A stretch of DNA of 64,000 bases from Erodium maritimum. Its lineage: Eukaryota; Streptophyta; Magnoliopsida; Geraniales; Geraniaceae. A model generated the notes under the pieces. That model was not told where the DNA came from. It ran no database searches and saw only the letters and a list, made by a program, of their open reading frames with translations. The DNA is taken from assembly GCA_963921825.1 (NCBI GenBank), contig OY997594.1, forward strand, positions 56,529,675 to 56,593,674, read 5' to 3'. Numbering within the stretch: position 1 is the stretch's first letter; every line of letters begins with the position of its first letter. The position numbers and the translations under genes were made by a program. This document shows, in pieces, positions 34,409-45,810 of this stretch.

Positions 34409-35730
34409 TGTTAGTCTTAGTTCCCGTAGCTGAATCGTAAATCTCCAAATGTATATATCATTGTTTGCAATAAAAATAAAGCGGCTTTATATTACTTATG
34501 TGTTGGATTAATATACCGATGTGTGTTTTGATCTGTATCCACAATGGAAGTAGAACCATAGATCAAGATGGATCACACTCGATGGGTCCATAGTCAACAA
34601 TGCTTCACTAGAAGCAACTAGGATGAACGATAGCTCTTTTTAGGCTCAGTTCTATTAGTCATTGGAATGAGATTCTGGAGTCTGATCATCAATATCATGT
34701 GGGACATGATATTGGACGACCCCACCTAAATATGTGTCATAGATCAAGTCAAGAACATATTATGTGTCGTAGCTTGTCATGTATCCTTAGACTAAGGAGT
34801 CTTTGTGATTGCTATGCAGTAAACAATTGACTTTGACTTACGCCTAAAGTTGCTCACGACAGGGCTTCCATAATGGCCATGATTGTCTTGGGGATAGACT
34901 ACATGAGTGACACGAAAGACGGCTAAGGTATTTATCCATCTTACTACGGTATGGGAGTGAGATCCGTTCCAGCCGCTCGAGCGAGAGTGATTGAAAGAAT
35001 AGCATGTCCATGCACATGATATTGGGTATCGTATATTCAATCATCTTACATATCAATGAACAGTGATTGAGAATAATAAGGATGACGTCTCTATGCCTTT
35101 TCTCAATCAAGATATATGGAGATAAAAGCATATTGACAAGGACGACACAAAGGTTAGAATCGACAAGGATCGATTCATTATGTAGTGTAAGACAATACTA
35201 AAGTCTCGTTAGTTGCCACTAATGTAGGATCAAGTAAAATGGGATTTTACATTGATCTAACAACGTGCATAAACCTAAGGGTGACGCCAAAGGATGTAAC
35301 TCAACGACACACTGATGGAGAATGGTCAAGCGGGAAGTTGACATGGGACATGACCAAAACTGGGTTTTGGGTCATAGGCTTTGAGTGATTAGGATATTAC
35401 GGATCAAGACAAGACTTGGAGTCTTGGAAACGATCTCGTCGGATAATGTTGGACAAATCCGAAGTGGAAGGTGTTGGAGACAATAAGAGCGTAACGTGAC
35501 CTTGATGGGAGTGGCCTTGGGCCCCACCCATGAGGCTTAATGGGCGACCCAAATCTCCAAAGACCCAAGGAATTATCAAGTTGAGTCTTAACTAGAAGAC
35601 CTCAACTAGATTTGTTGAGTTAGTTAGTTAGTAACTAGGTGGGACCTTAATTGTACTAACTAACTAATTAACTAATACTATTTTAGCCCACTATCCTAAT
35701 TAACTAATTAAATAAACAAGTGATGGTGAG
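34409..35730 (+). repeat. Diverged copia LTR, right border unresolved
   Basis: TGTTAGTCTTAGTTCCCGTAG opens it; shared landmarks include GATCAAGATGGATCACACTC (34563) and GACCAAAACTGGGTTTTGGG (35352). After about 35530 it no longer matches the other LTRs, and repeated AACTAACTAATTA words appear, so the end is uncertain. Confidence 0.7.
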
Positions 35731-36055
35731 TGAAATTTTGGTTATGTGCAGCAGCAAGATATTGTCCAAGATGTTACTTGTCGGTAGACACCAAGATGTC
35801 TTACTAGATGTTAAGACATGTGGACTGCCGGATGGACATTCTGAGGAACAATTCTATTCAGTCTTGTGCCCAAGACATTTTGAGCAATATCCTTTTTAAA
35901 ATTGGCTTGAGGATTATTCCTCTTGACTCTCCATTCATGCCTCATGTTGGTTTCTTTGACCCTCTATTTCTTCTTTAGATTGGCTTGGGTATTCCTTCTC
36001 TTGGCTCTCCATTCATGCTTCAGATTAGCAATATAATGATTACCTGTGTCAGTTC
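35731..36055. repeat. Copia LTR fragment related to 44355
   Basis: GCAGCAAGATATTGTCCAAG and TTAAGACATGTGGACTG recur, diverged, at 44374-44450. The shared block is about 100 bp; the rest (two diverged CTTGGCTCTCCATTCATGC units near 35930 and 36000) is not matched elsewhere here. A small remnant of a second copia family. Confidence 0.55.
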
Positions 36056-37834
36056 GCTCTCGAACCTCCTGTGTCAGTTCGCTTCTCTGATTTCGTAGGC
36101 ACGACAAACTCTAGTCAACACCACACCACCACCAACCGGCGTGTCCAGACGCAGGGGTGGACTCAACGGCTCTAAACTCAGCCCCAACCTCTCAGCACAA
36201 CTCGATGACACAAACGAGTGTGACGTCCCGGCATCCAACAGAAATGACGCTCAAAGCAGAGACCGAAAACCACTCCATTAGTTACTCTGGTAAAGTTTAG
36301 CACAAACCCTCACCCAGTCCTCTATGCATTTACTTATAACTTTCCGCAACCAAACCAGTGTTCGCTACTCGTCCCTTGCGGGAAAAGTAGTAAAGGGGAT
36401 GAGCGTTATGCTCACCTTCACGGACACCCGTTCGATTATGGCATACTAGTAACGCACCAAGGACTTACCAATCTAACCAGGGCAAACCACTACCTCAAAA
36501 CCTGATGCCAAACATCACACTGCTCACGCTATCAACACCTCAAGTACTCGCTTATGTAAGACAAACCTCGACACGGGAAACACGTCCTCAATTCAGTAAA
36601 TCACTATTGTTCACAACCTCAATACCCCACTTACCCGATCACATAAGGAAACCTCAAATAACCCACTCACGTGAAGGAAACCTCAACCCACCCGTTCACG
36701 CGAGGGAAACTTCGAACACCCGTTCACATAGGGAAACCTAGTTCGTATGGCGCCGCAGCGCACCTACCCTAACCTCTTTCCGCGGTGAGACTCTCGCACC
36801 GAGGCGCTGTATCACTACCGCAGGTTATTGATGAGTCTCGAACCCAAGACCTCATCCCTCAACACCGAACTTACGACCTCTACAACCAACACAACCGTGA
36901 ACACCGCCACGCCATTAATACTGTAGTTATAATAACACGTAAAGAGACCTCAAATAGACCGCACAAACGTGCACCAAGTCACGCAACCACAACGCGACAC
37001 TGCGTAAACAAGACGGTGAAAAGGACGGGGGTCACAGACCCGTGACCAACCCCGTCACGGTTGGAGTCACGGAGCCGTGACAAAGGCCCCAAAATGGCCA
37101 AAATCCTCTGGTCCGTCACGGATCCGTGACAGGGTCCGTGACGCTCGCGCATACCTGTTTTCCAAAAAACGTCTTAAACTCGACCCTTACTCCTTTTTAC
37201 CCTCAAAGAGAAACCTTGGACGACACACACGCTCGACCCACAATTTACCAACACAAGTACAACCATTCAATACTGACACAAACCTACCCAATCCTCAATC
37301 ATAAGCCGACACGGCCAAACAACAACACAACAACACTCGCCCACCGGGCCAACCAACACCGAACCACGCCCACCGGGCCAACCAAAATCAAAACACGCCC
37401 ACAGGGCCAATCAAAATCAAACACGCCCTTAGGGCCAATCAAATTTTAAAACGCGCCCACTGGGCCAGTCAATTTTGAAACTTTCTCCTTTTTCATTTTA
37501 AAACCTCATACTTGACATCACGTAGTTACAACCCGGTCCAGGCGTCCCCCAACTATGTTGTACCGACTTGATATCAGCACCGTCACGTTCGACTACAGGA
37601 GCTCCTACGTCGAGTCGCGACAGCTTAAAAACGTTTCACGCAGCAACAAACAATCAGCACGCCAGCAATCAAACACTGCACATACGCACAATCACAACAG
37701 GACTCAAACCACTACGGGTCTACACACGGTTCCGACTTGCGTACCCAACGCACGACGGGACTTAACTGACTCGACTCTCCCCACCTAATTCACGTACAGT
37801 CCGAGGTGTGAAACCTCGACCTCTGATACCAAGC
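36056..37834 (-). mobile_element. Chromovirus sister-family internal remnant with embedded LTR-like sequence
   Basis: The minus strand at about 36250-36060 reads like the protease N-terminal part of this chromovirus family (SSSCAERLGLSLEPLS-like). 36320-37180 is LTR-like: GCGGGAAAAGTAGTAAAGGGGATGAGC-type landmark, a CACGG/CCGTG cluster at 37025-37145, and imperfect 36-bp repeats around CTCACGTGAAGGAAACCTCA. 37330-37470 has about five CGCCCACNGGGCCAA units. 37515-37820 matches the leader at 5520-6043. Pieces are out of normal order, so rearrangement is likely. Broken and old. Confidence 0.6.
37821..37831 (-). other. Primer binding site, initiator-Met tRNA (short match)
   Basis: TGGTATCAGAG on the minus strand, three bases from the LTR border at 37835. 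Same tRNA and spacing as at 6044-6056. Confidence 0.8.
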
Positions 37835-38459
37835 TGTCACGCCCCAATTTCAGTAAACCGAACTCGGGACGCGAACATTTATAAAAACATAAAACAATTG
37901 AAACCTGTTTTGAATAAACACTTTAAAATCTCCATTTAATTAATCAAAATAATATTTACAACTTAAAAATACGTCCCAACAAGTGGACAAAAGTATGGTA
38001 TCCGTCGCTAGACTCAAAATAAACCCAGAATCCCGCTCCTAGCTCTTCAAGCTTCGGAAGCTCACTTAGTCTAACCTGCGACCGGTACCTGTAGGAAAAG
38101 CAGCTAGGGGTGAGCGTTCGCTCACCACATGGATAACAGACTGACTACGGCATAATTAGCAGACAATGTCGGTAACACCAACAACCAACTCAACACCAGG
38201 GACCACTATCCCCCAAAACTCAAGTAACTTAACTGACACACAACCCGTTACTTCCTCAACAGACTCAACACTCAGACTCGTAATGTAGACCCAACACAAC
38301 GATCACGACCTCTTCCAAGGACTCAAAAGACCACCACGCAAACCCAAGATCACAAATGATCGCACACCAAACAAGATCACAAAGGATCACATACCAGCTG
38401 CTCAGTACCTCCCTCACGCCCTTTACCAATCTCAATCAGGTCAGGCGGTGGACCTATGC

Positions 38460-38587
38460 AATTCCTCGACACAAAGTCGGATCAGGCTGTCGACCTATCG
38501 CAATTCATCGACACAAAGTCGGATCAGGCTGTCGACCTATCGCAATTCATCGACACAAAGTCGGATCAGGCTGTCGACCTATCGCAC
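38460..38587. repeat. 42-bp tandem array, three units
   Basis: Three near-identical units centred on TCGACACAAAGTCGGATCAG, inside the LTR at 37835. The open frames here encode the repeat and have no independent support. Confidence 0.95.
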
Positions 38588-38842
38588 TCACAACCCCAAA
38601 CCACACACGCGCGGCCAGGACCCCTTACCCCGTCTGAACATGCAGACGCGTGTGCTCGTGGACCCCCGTTTCATGAAGCGGGCCCCCAACCTCAGGTAAC
38701 CACAATCACAATCACAAGCAAGTTCAACAAACAGCAACAACACATGTTCAACACTCCACATGCACTCATGGCCATACAAGACACCAACCATAAAACACGG
38801 ACTCAACAACCCCACATGCACTCACGACCTCCCAAGATACAC

Positions 38843-39455
38843 CAACAGTAACTCACGGGCTCAACCACCCCTACGGGCACTCACGACCTCTCAAAACCAC
38901 CAACAGTAACTCACGGGCTCAACAACCCCACGGGCACTCACGGCCTCTCAAAACCACCAACAGTAACTCACGGGCTCAACAACCCCACGGACACTCACGG
39001 CCTCCCAAGACACACCAACAGTAACTCACAAGCTCAACAACCCCACAGGCACTCACGGCCTCCCAAGACACACCAACAATAACTCACGGGCTTGACAACC
39101 CCACATGCACTCATGGCCACCCAAGACACACCAACAGTAAAGACACGGGTTCAACAACCCCACAAGCACTCACGGCCTCCCAAGACACACCGAAAATAAA
39201 GACACGGGTTCAACAACCCCACGGGCACTCACGGCCACTCAAGACACACCGACAATAAAGACACGGGTTCAACAACCCCACGGGCACTCATGGCCACCCA
39301 AGACACCAACAGTAAAACACGGGCTCTCATGGCCACCCAAGACACAACAGTAAAACACGGGCTCTCATGGCCACCCAAGACACAAAAGTAACACGGGCTC
39401 TCATGGCCACCCAAGACACAACAGTAACACGGGCTGTCATGGCAACCCAAGACAC
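38843..39455. repeat. 57- to 59-bp tandem array, degrading to shorter units
   Basis: About eight units of AACTCACGGGCTCAACAACC followed by CACGGGCACTCACGGCC and a CAAGACACACCAACAGT tail, then four shorter units (about 40 bp) with GGGCTCTCATGGCCACCCAA. Inside the LTR at 37835. Unit turnover is visible as the progressive loss of the CAACAACCCC segment. Confidence 0.9.
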
Positions 39456-41174
39456 AAAAATACACAATCAACCTCCGGCATAACCAATGCCTCCAACAGT
39501 CCTAATATCAACAGTTTCACAATCAACCTCCGGGCATGGTCATATGCCTCCAGTAATTCTACTAACACTAAGTTCTCTGCTCCTAAGACACTACTGCGTG
39601 TCACATGCATTTCCAATATTCGCTACGTTCTCGTATCATGCATTTCTAATATTCGATAAACCTACTTAACCCACGACACCCCAGTGTCACATGCATTTCT
39701 ACTGTTAACTTTCCCTAGTCAGGGCCGAGATCCGACTACTTTTCCCTACCTCGTGCGTGTTCTTCCAAAAGCCCACCAACGAGCTCCGGTGTGATCTCAG
39801 TCACTCACCCAGCTTTCCATTGCCTCGGTTCGCGGCACGATCTAAAAGAACACAATTTTAAACGTTTTTAAGCTTGCAGGCATAATGCTGAATTTTAATA
39901 AACCTGACGCCCAAAAGTAACCCCGACAATGTCGATCACTCCCAAACTCCCCAATTACTCGACATTGTCGATACTAGACCCAGAAAGGCCCGATTCGCCC
40001 GACATGGCGAATCTGCCCGGGTTTTGAAAACGTCCTTCCGGGGCTACAAAAATTCCCGTTTTTGTTTCTACGGTCTTAGAATAATTCAAGGGTTCCTAAG
40101 CACTCGACGGAATAGAATTCCGACTTCCGAGTCAATTAATTAACGTTTAAAGTTTCTAAACCCGATAATTACAACTTTTCCAATTTAATTCCAAATTTCG
40201 ATTCGGTTATGGATAAATGGTCCGGGGAACGTTCTAAACCACCCGAACACAAAACCCGATCACCCGAGCACGTGGACCCCACCCGGCCCAACTTGGAAAA
40301 ATTCCCTTTTTGCCCCAAAACGTTCCTAACGAACCCCAAACCTCAACCATTCATCTTTAAACCAATTCTAACCAAAACCCAACCATATTTGAATCGTTTA
40401 AACTCAAACCCTAAAATTGGAACTTAACAAAACGAAAATCGGTTAGGTGCTCACCGTAGAGAATGACGGTGTGAGCTTGAATCTTCTATCGTTGAGACGA
40501 TCCAACGGTTTGATCGACGGGAATCACCAAAACCTTCAACTTCTCCTTCTCTTTTCTCTCCTTCTTTTAACTCACCTTTCTCTCTCCAAAACTCCATTTT
40601 TTTAAATAATGAACGTGTAACACTCTTCCTCTTTCCTTTTGTTTTAGTTTAAAAAACAACTAACCATCATATTCATGACATGTGTCATGTGGGTCCACCT
40701 TAATTTTGGTTTAAAAACAACTAACCACCATTTACTTGGCATGTGTCAAGTGGGTCCCACCCCTTTTGAAAAATATCTTCTAGATTTTTTCAGTCAGATT
40801 CGCGAAATTCGGCCGTCTCGGGCCCCGAACGGGCACTTTTTCCAAGAAATTACGAAACTTCACGGGATACAAGGAAACGGCTCAACTAAGACCGCTGCGA
40901 CGACGGCTAAGCTTTTTGGATCCAAAATGGTCCTCGAATGGACCAAAACGTCGCTCGGTTGACTTTTCCAGCGAAAAGTCAACATTTCCCAAATTGATCA
41001 GAAAGTTGCCCTGAGTCCCCCGGAACTCACTTTGGTCGATATTGGGGTCAACTTAAGTCCGGTATGACCCTCCGGGTCAAATTTGGGTTCATTTAAGTGT
41101 CTGTCCAAAAAATTTAAATTTTCCGGTTTTTCGCAGGTTTGACTGGCGTTGACCGGGAGTGGTTATTACATTAC

Positions 41175-41866
41175 CTTTGGCCTTCCATTCCTATTTCACA
41201 ATGGTCTGAGAGATACGAGGTTGGTCGAGGTTTCTCCTTTGTTGAGCACGTGGTTTCCCATAGTGTCGGTAGCAATATGGCTGAATACGACCCTTTTTTA
41301 CCACAATAATGACATTCCCATCATAATTTCTTAAGTTGATTCGATTCTGGTGATCCATGTCGTGCACTAAAATATTGACCTTCTGCATAATGACCAGAAT
41401 GTCGATGAATATGTTGTACATGATGCCGACGAGGATGTTGTACTGGATGTTGATGAGGATGTCGTACAGGATGTTGACGAGTTTTGTGTACCTTGGTAGT
41501 TGATGAAATCTGATCAACCTTTTGTATCTTTGTATTAGCTCGTACATGATCATGTCTTGAACTAGAAGGTCTTTTATAATGTTTCCTCTCGGAAGGTTGG
41601 ACAGGGTGTCGTATATGATGTCTTGGTGGATGTTGTTGAACTCTGTCCATCTTGCAACTTAATTTTGTCTGATCAGCTATCTGTATTCCCTTAGATTTGG
41701 ATTGATTAGTATCTTTCTGAGGAACGAAAACAATTTGAGAGGTCGAGGCTCCATGATTGTATCCTAACCCACACATATTTCTAGCTGATTTGTCAATGGC
41801 TAGCAGTGTGCCAAGAGTGTCTGAGCTAGAGTTTATCATTCTGACACACTTGGTCGTTTGATCCAT
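41175..41866 (-). pseudogene. Copia Gag C-terminal remnant
   Basis: Begins LLAIDKSARNMCGLGYNHGA, followed by KIQKVDQISSTTKVHK and an unusual His/Pro/Arg-rich stretch made of HHVRHPHQHPVQHP-type repeats, then a knuckle region with HYCGKKGRIQPYCYRHYGK. The last is the zinc-knuckle signature of SIRE-like Gag-Pol. The His-rich run comes from imperfect GGATGTTGATGAGGATGTCG repeats in the DNA (41395-41480). Confidence 0.65.
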
Positions 41867-42179
41867 CTTCCCTTTTAGCCTACTTACTTCCTATTTGAGC
41901 TCGATCATTGTTTCAAGCAGCGTTGCTTTATCTTAATACTAGATGTTGTTCTGTTTCTCCCAAATCTTGGAATCTTCTACCCACTTAGTAAACAAGCCAT
42001 CATATGCATCATCCATATCTTCATCGGGTAGTGACTTTAAGAAGTGACTTCTATTCTCATCCTTACCAGTTTCGCTTGATGGAACATTAACATAATTAAC
42101 CTGACTAGCAAAAGCAAGATGGTTATTTACATGTTTATCATTGCTTTACTCGTCTTCCCCATCTGTCTGATTTCAAATG

Positions 42180-43180
42180 ATACTTGGAGATGGGTTGACT
42201 TTTTGCATACTTTTGGAAGGATTTCTTGACCTTGGAAATGTTTTTTTGGCTCAAAGCTCATGGTTCTAAAGAGCCAATTTTATGGGTCCAACTTAGGCCC
42301 ATCTTACCACTTAAACCCATTAGGTTTTGGTAGCTTTTAAAGGAGCAAGTGAAATTCTTGTGTCTTGGGGTGAGTGCAGCTGAACAGTAAAGAGGAACAC
42401 ACAGAGAGATAAACCACCATTGTTTTGGTTCTTGAGTGTTGAAATTCAAGAACTTTGGTGTGGTTTTATTGTGTGGTGTTGCTGCAAATCAACATGAGGT
42501 GATTTCTATTAGGCGTGTGGTTGTGGAAATCAAGAATGTTTATTTCTTGTGTGGTGTTGCTGAAAATAAGGTTATATTATTCTAGAAATGCTAACTAGAA
42601 TCAAGAAAGAGAGATAAAAGCAAGTTGTTGTGGTAGTTATTCTTGAATTCATATTTCTCTTTCATGTGCAGTTTGATTGGTTGCTAGAGGATGAGATATT
42701 GGAGTTCAAGTGGCAGCAAATACAAAGATTCAAGAATACGTGGTATTCTTGGTGTTTTTTTTCCACAAGCAAGTGAGAATATACATTTCAACAGATCGAA
42801 ACTTCTCTTTTATGGATTACCAACTTGTATTAAAAACTAGGGAATTGTAATTTTAGTTCTCGAATTATTTATTGGGTAATACAAGAAGCTCGTCGTTATC
42901 CCGTGGATGTAGGCACATTGTCGAACCACGTAAAATCTTGATTTTTCTGTTTATTTTCCGCACTTTATTATTTGTTTCGTAATTATCCACTTATCAGACA
43001 TTCTCATTTTTATCGACTAGGTCCTAGGATCGGGAGTTGGAAAATTAGGATATTGGTGTTCGCTAGAATTTGAATCGCGCCGGTTCATTTCTACGAATCC
43101 ATAGATTTTTCGAGGTGAATCTTTTATTCCGGATTCGGGGGTACTAGATTTACTACAAGAGAGGTTGATTCATTAACAGT
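42180..43180 (+). repeat. LTR-like block, plus orientation, borders unresolved
   Basis: Near 42895-42940 CCCGTGGATGTAGGCACATT followed by CGAACCACGTAAA resembles the 3' part of many plant copia LTRs. GTGTGGTGTTGCTG recurs at 42470 and 42551. The stretch interrupts copia coding sequence on the other strand. Termini and duplication were not found. Confidence 0.4.
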
Positions 43181-43199
43181 TCCAGAGATGTCAGCTTCG

Positions 43200-44294
43200 A
43201 CTATAGAATTGACATCTTGAGTGACATTCTTGTGAACATGTATGCTTGAACCCGGTATTATAACTTCTTCATCGTTTACTCATTTGTGGAACTCATGATT
43301 ATTAGTTAGCACCACATTAATAGATTCCATTATTGAACGAGTATGCTTGTTGTACACACAAAAAGCTCGCCTATTTTTGGAGTAACCCATGGAAATGCCC
43401 TCATCGCTTTTAACATCACATTTTTTTGCTGGGATCCTTGTCATCTAGGTTATAGTAGTCTAAACCAAAAATGTGGTAGCACTTAACAATAGGCTTTCTC
43501 CCCCTTCATATTTCATAAGAAGTGGTCATAGTAACCGGACGAAGACTCACTCTATTGTGAATATAACATGTCGTGTTTAGTGCTTCTGTCCAAAAATGTG
43601 TGGGTATGTCTCTAGCATGCATCATTACTCTAGCCATTTTCTGAAGAGTATGCTTTTTCTTTTTTACAATCCTATTTTATTGAGGAGTGATATGCGCAGA
43701 AAAATCATGAGTAATTCCTTTTTGGTTACAGAATTCGGTGAAGCTGGAATTCTCAAATACCTTTGTATGATTACTTTGGAGCTGTACTATTTGGCCAATA
43801 CTACCTCCTTGTTCTCGTTAGACTCTAATGTAATGAGTCTTAAATACAAAGGTGTCTGATTTCTTACAAATAAAATCTACATATGTGTATTGAGAGAAAT
43901 CATTAACACATACGATGAAATATCGGCTTCCACCAAAACTTTCTACTTGCATAGGCCTCATAAGGTCGACGTGGAGTAGCTCCAAGACACTATAGTTCGT
44001 AAGATATTGGGACATCTTAAGGGACATATTGACCTGTTTCCCAATTTAGCAATCACCACAGATCTTTCCTTCAAGAATCTTAAGATCAGGAACCCCTACA
44101 ATGGCCTTCTCAGCAATGATCCTTTGCATACTTCTAAGGTTCAGATGACCAAGCTTTTGGTTCCATATCTCTGATTTATCTCCTTTTGTCATTAGACACT
44201 TTAATGGATGAGAGCAAGTAGATGCTGAAGGTTTGTAAAGCACATGTGGCCGATTTATGAAACATGCTTCTATATAATTCCCCATTATGCACAC
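43200..44294 (-). pseudogene. Copia GAG-pre-integrase and integrase remnant
   Basis: Segments in normal order: IWNQKLGHLNLRSMQRII and GVPDLKILEGKICGDC (GAG-pre-integrase and the integrase zinc region), LELLHVDLMRPMQVESFGG with the first catalytic Asp, GSRYFIVCVNDFSQYTYVDF with the second Asp region. Further down, HFWTEALNTTCYIHNR-like and RKPIVKCYHIFG-like words mark the integrase C-terminal part. The motifs agree with the SIRE clade. Fossil with many breaks. Confidence 0.78.
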
Positions 44295-44354
44295 ACATAA
44301 TTTATCCCTTTAGGATCACACCGTGTAGAGTGGGTGACATGCTCTGATACTAAT

Positions 44355-45590
44355 TGAATTCTAGCTAAGTGCAGTAGCAAGATGTCGTCCAAGATGTTAC
44401 TTGGCGGCAGACACCAAGATGTATTACAAGGTGTTAAGACATGTGGACTGACATCTTTCTTTACAACAACATGGAGATATAAACGATAACAAACAAGAAC
44501 ATTAAGGTACGTAGGTTTATTACCTAGTTTGGTGCATCATCACCTACGTCTGGGGGCACTTTGCTAGTAGAATGGTTTTCACTATCACGTAATCAATCAA
44601 AACATACAGTTTTGGATCCTCCAAATCAAACATATGCTACTTTTACAAAGTGTAAAATCTATCTCAGGGCTCCCCTGAATCCGAGCTCCTTATATGATCT
44701 CACTCGTCAAGCCCTCCAGTCTTGGATTACTTCGAGCCCTTCAGTCTCAGATTTGTTCTACTTCTTCAATTAGGTTCGTGAATCTTCCACGGTTCATAAC
44801 CCAAAACAACTCAATCCCTCATTCAGTTACGAATAGAGTTTGAGCACAAATACATCATTTGTTTAGAATATCCAGCCTCCTAACACGTTAGTCCAACACA
44901 CTTGAGAGCTCTGAAGTGATGAACAAAGAACAATGAACAGAAGATAGTTACAACAGTTACGCTTGTAACAACAATGGCTTTCATAGATGTCGATGATAAT
45001 GTCAGCCATCCAACAATGATCAGTAGAATAATTACAGTTCATCGATCAACAACTAATAGTAATCCTCTTAGCAATTATAGCTTCTCCACCTATTTTGGTT
45101 GTTCCTCCATAAGGTTTCTCAAGCCTTAGAGTCACGATCTAACTCAATCTCCAAGTTTCCATAACCTGGAACAATTCCTAAAGCAAACAGATCTCTTTAG
45201 AATAGAAGTATCTTTAAGTTAGGAAATACTCTAAACGAATTTGATACTTGGAATAAAAGTATCATAAAATTAGGAAACATAAGATACTTATCTTTAATTT
45301 AGGAAATGCATAATACTTATCTTCGAATTAGGAAACACGTGTGACATCTTTGATGACATCTGGTCTAACAACTTGTAAATGTGCCTCCTAGGGTTTCCTT
45401 GATCCTTGGAGTCATGATCTTTCTAAATCTCTTTATTTTCTTGCGCTGGTATCTTTCTTAAATCAAATAGATCACCATCGCAGAATATCTTCCGGTTTGG
45501 GAAAAAAATCTTACTTGTTTCCTTACGCTAGTATCTTCCTTAAATCGAATAGATCACTATCACAGAATATCTTCAAGTTTGGGAAACAAA
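44355..45590 (-). repeat. Probable copia LTR region, outer border unresolved
   Basis: Follows the primer-like site and starts GCAGTAGCAAGATGTCGTCC. No frame is convincing. TAGGAAATACTC/TAGGAAACATAAG units repeat at 45230-45330, and an 80-bp tandem duplication at about 45440-45590 contains AGTATCTTCCTTAAATC. It ends where the hAT gene begins. Confidence 0.5.
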
Positions 45591-45596
45591 TCTTGA

Positions 45597-45810
45597 AACA
45601 TAACCCTGAGAAGAAAATAGATAAATCGCAACTTATGATACCATTCTCAACTGTATCCTTAGGTAATAAGGAAGTACCATTGCATGCATGAAAATTTCAG
45701 CAAGTAGTTGTTAGGGATGCATTAGCTAAAATGATTTATATAGATGAACTCCCCTTTAGGTTTGTTCATGGTGAGAGATTTCAGAAGTTTATGAAATTTT
45801 GTTGCCCTCA
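45597..45810 (+). pseudogene. hAT transposase, N-terminal piece
   Basis: HNPEKKIDKSQLMIPFSTVS corresponds to the segment just after the BED finger in RICESLEEPER proteins, and VVRDALAKMIYIDELPFRFV followed by GERFQKFMKFCCPHF to the DUF4413/hAT N-terminal region. A stop (TGA at 45689) and a short irregular stretch (45692-45710) break the frame. The open frame upstream of 45597 belongs to copia LTR sequence, so the start of the gene is lost. Confidence 0.8.

Larger units (their letters stand above)
33686..35730 (+). mobile_element. Ty1/copia element, 3' part only, plus strand
   Basis: Shows the end of reverse transcriptase/RNase H, a purine tract GTGGGAGAC just before 34409, and an LTR beginning TGTTAGTCTTAG. 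The LTR start matches the LTRs at 4059 (inverted) and 47846 (inverted), so it belongs to the same family, in opposite orientation and more diverged. Upstream coding parts are not present. Broken and old; no duplication found. Confidence 0.8.
37835..41170 (-). repeat. Sister-family chromovirus LTR (3,336 bp)
   Basis: TGTCACGCCCCAATTTCAG at the left and GGGAGTGGTTATTACA at the right; TG/CA ends and a neighbouring primer site define it. It resembles the main family only at its ends and at the GTGAGCGTTCGCTCACC box (38110). It has two tandem arrays. Its right border (41170) meets Gag-like sequence of a copia element, suggesting insertion into that element; the flank there starts TTACC. Confidence 0.85.
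41171..44354 (-). mobile_element. Ty1/copia element (SIRE/Maximus-like), broken
   Basis: Minus-strand order: primer-like site TTAGTATCAGAGC near 44341-44353, then a GAG-pre-integrase and integrase segment (44294-43200), an LTR-like block of opposite orientation (about 42180-43180), and a Gag C-terminal segment (41866-41175). Gag and integrase are therefore out of the usual order relative to the primer site, so more than one copy or a rearrangement is involved. Reverse transcriptase was not seen. Broken; old. Confidence 0.65.

Noticed and set aside
38843-39455. Repetitive frames suggesting a repeat protein
   Set aside because: Frames exist only because a 57-59-bp tandem array inside an LTR lacks stops; there are no domain or codon signals.
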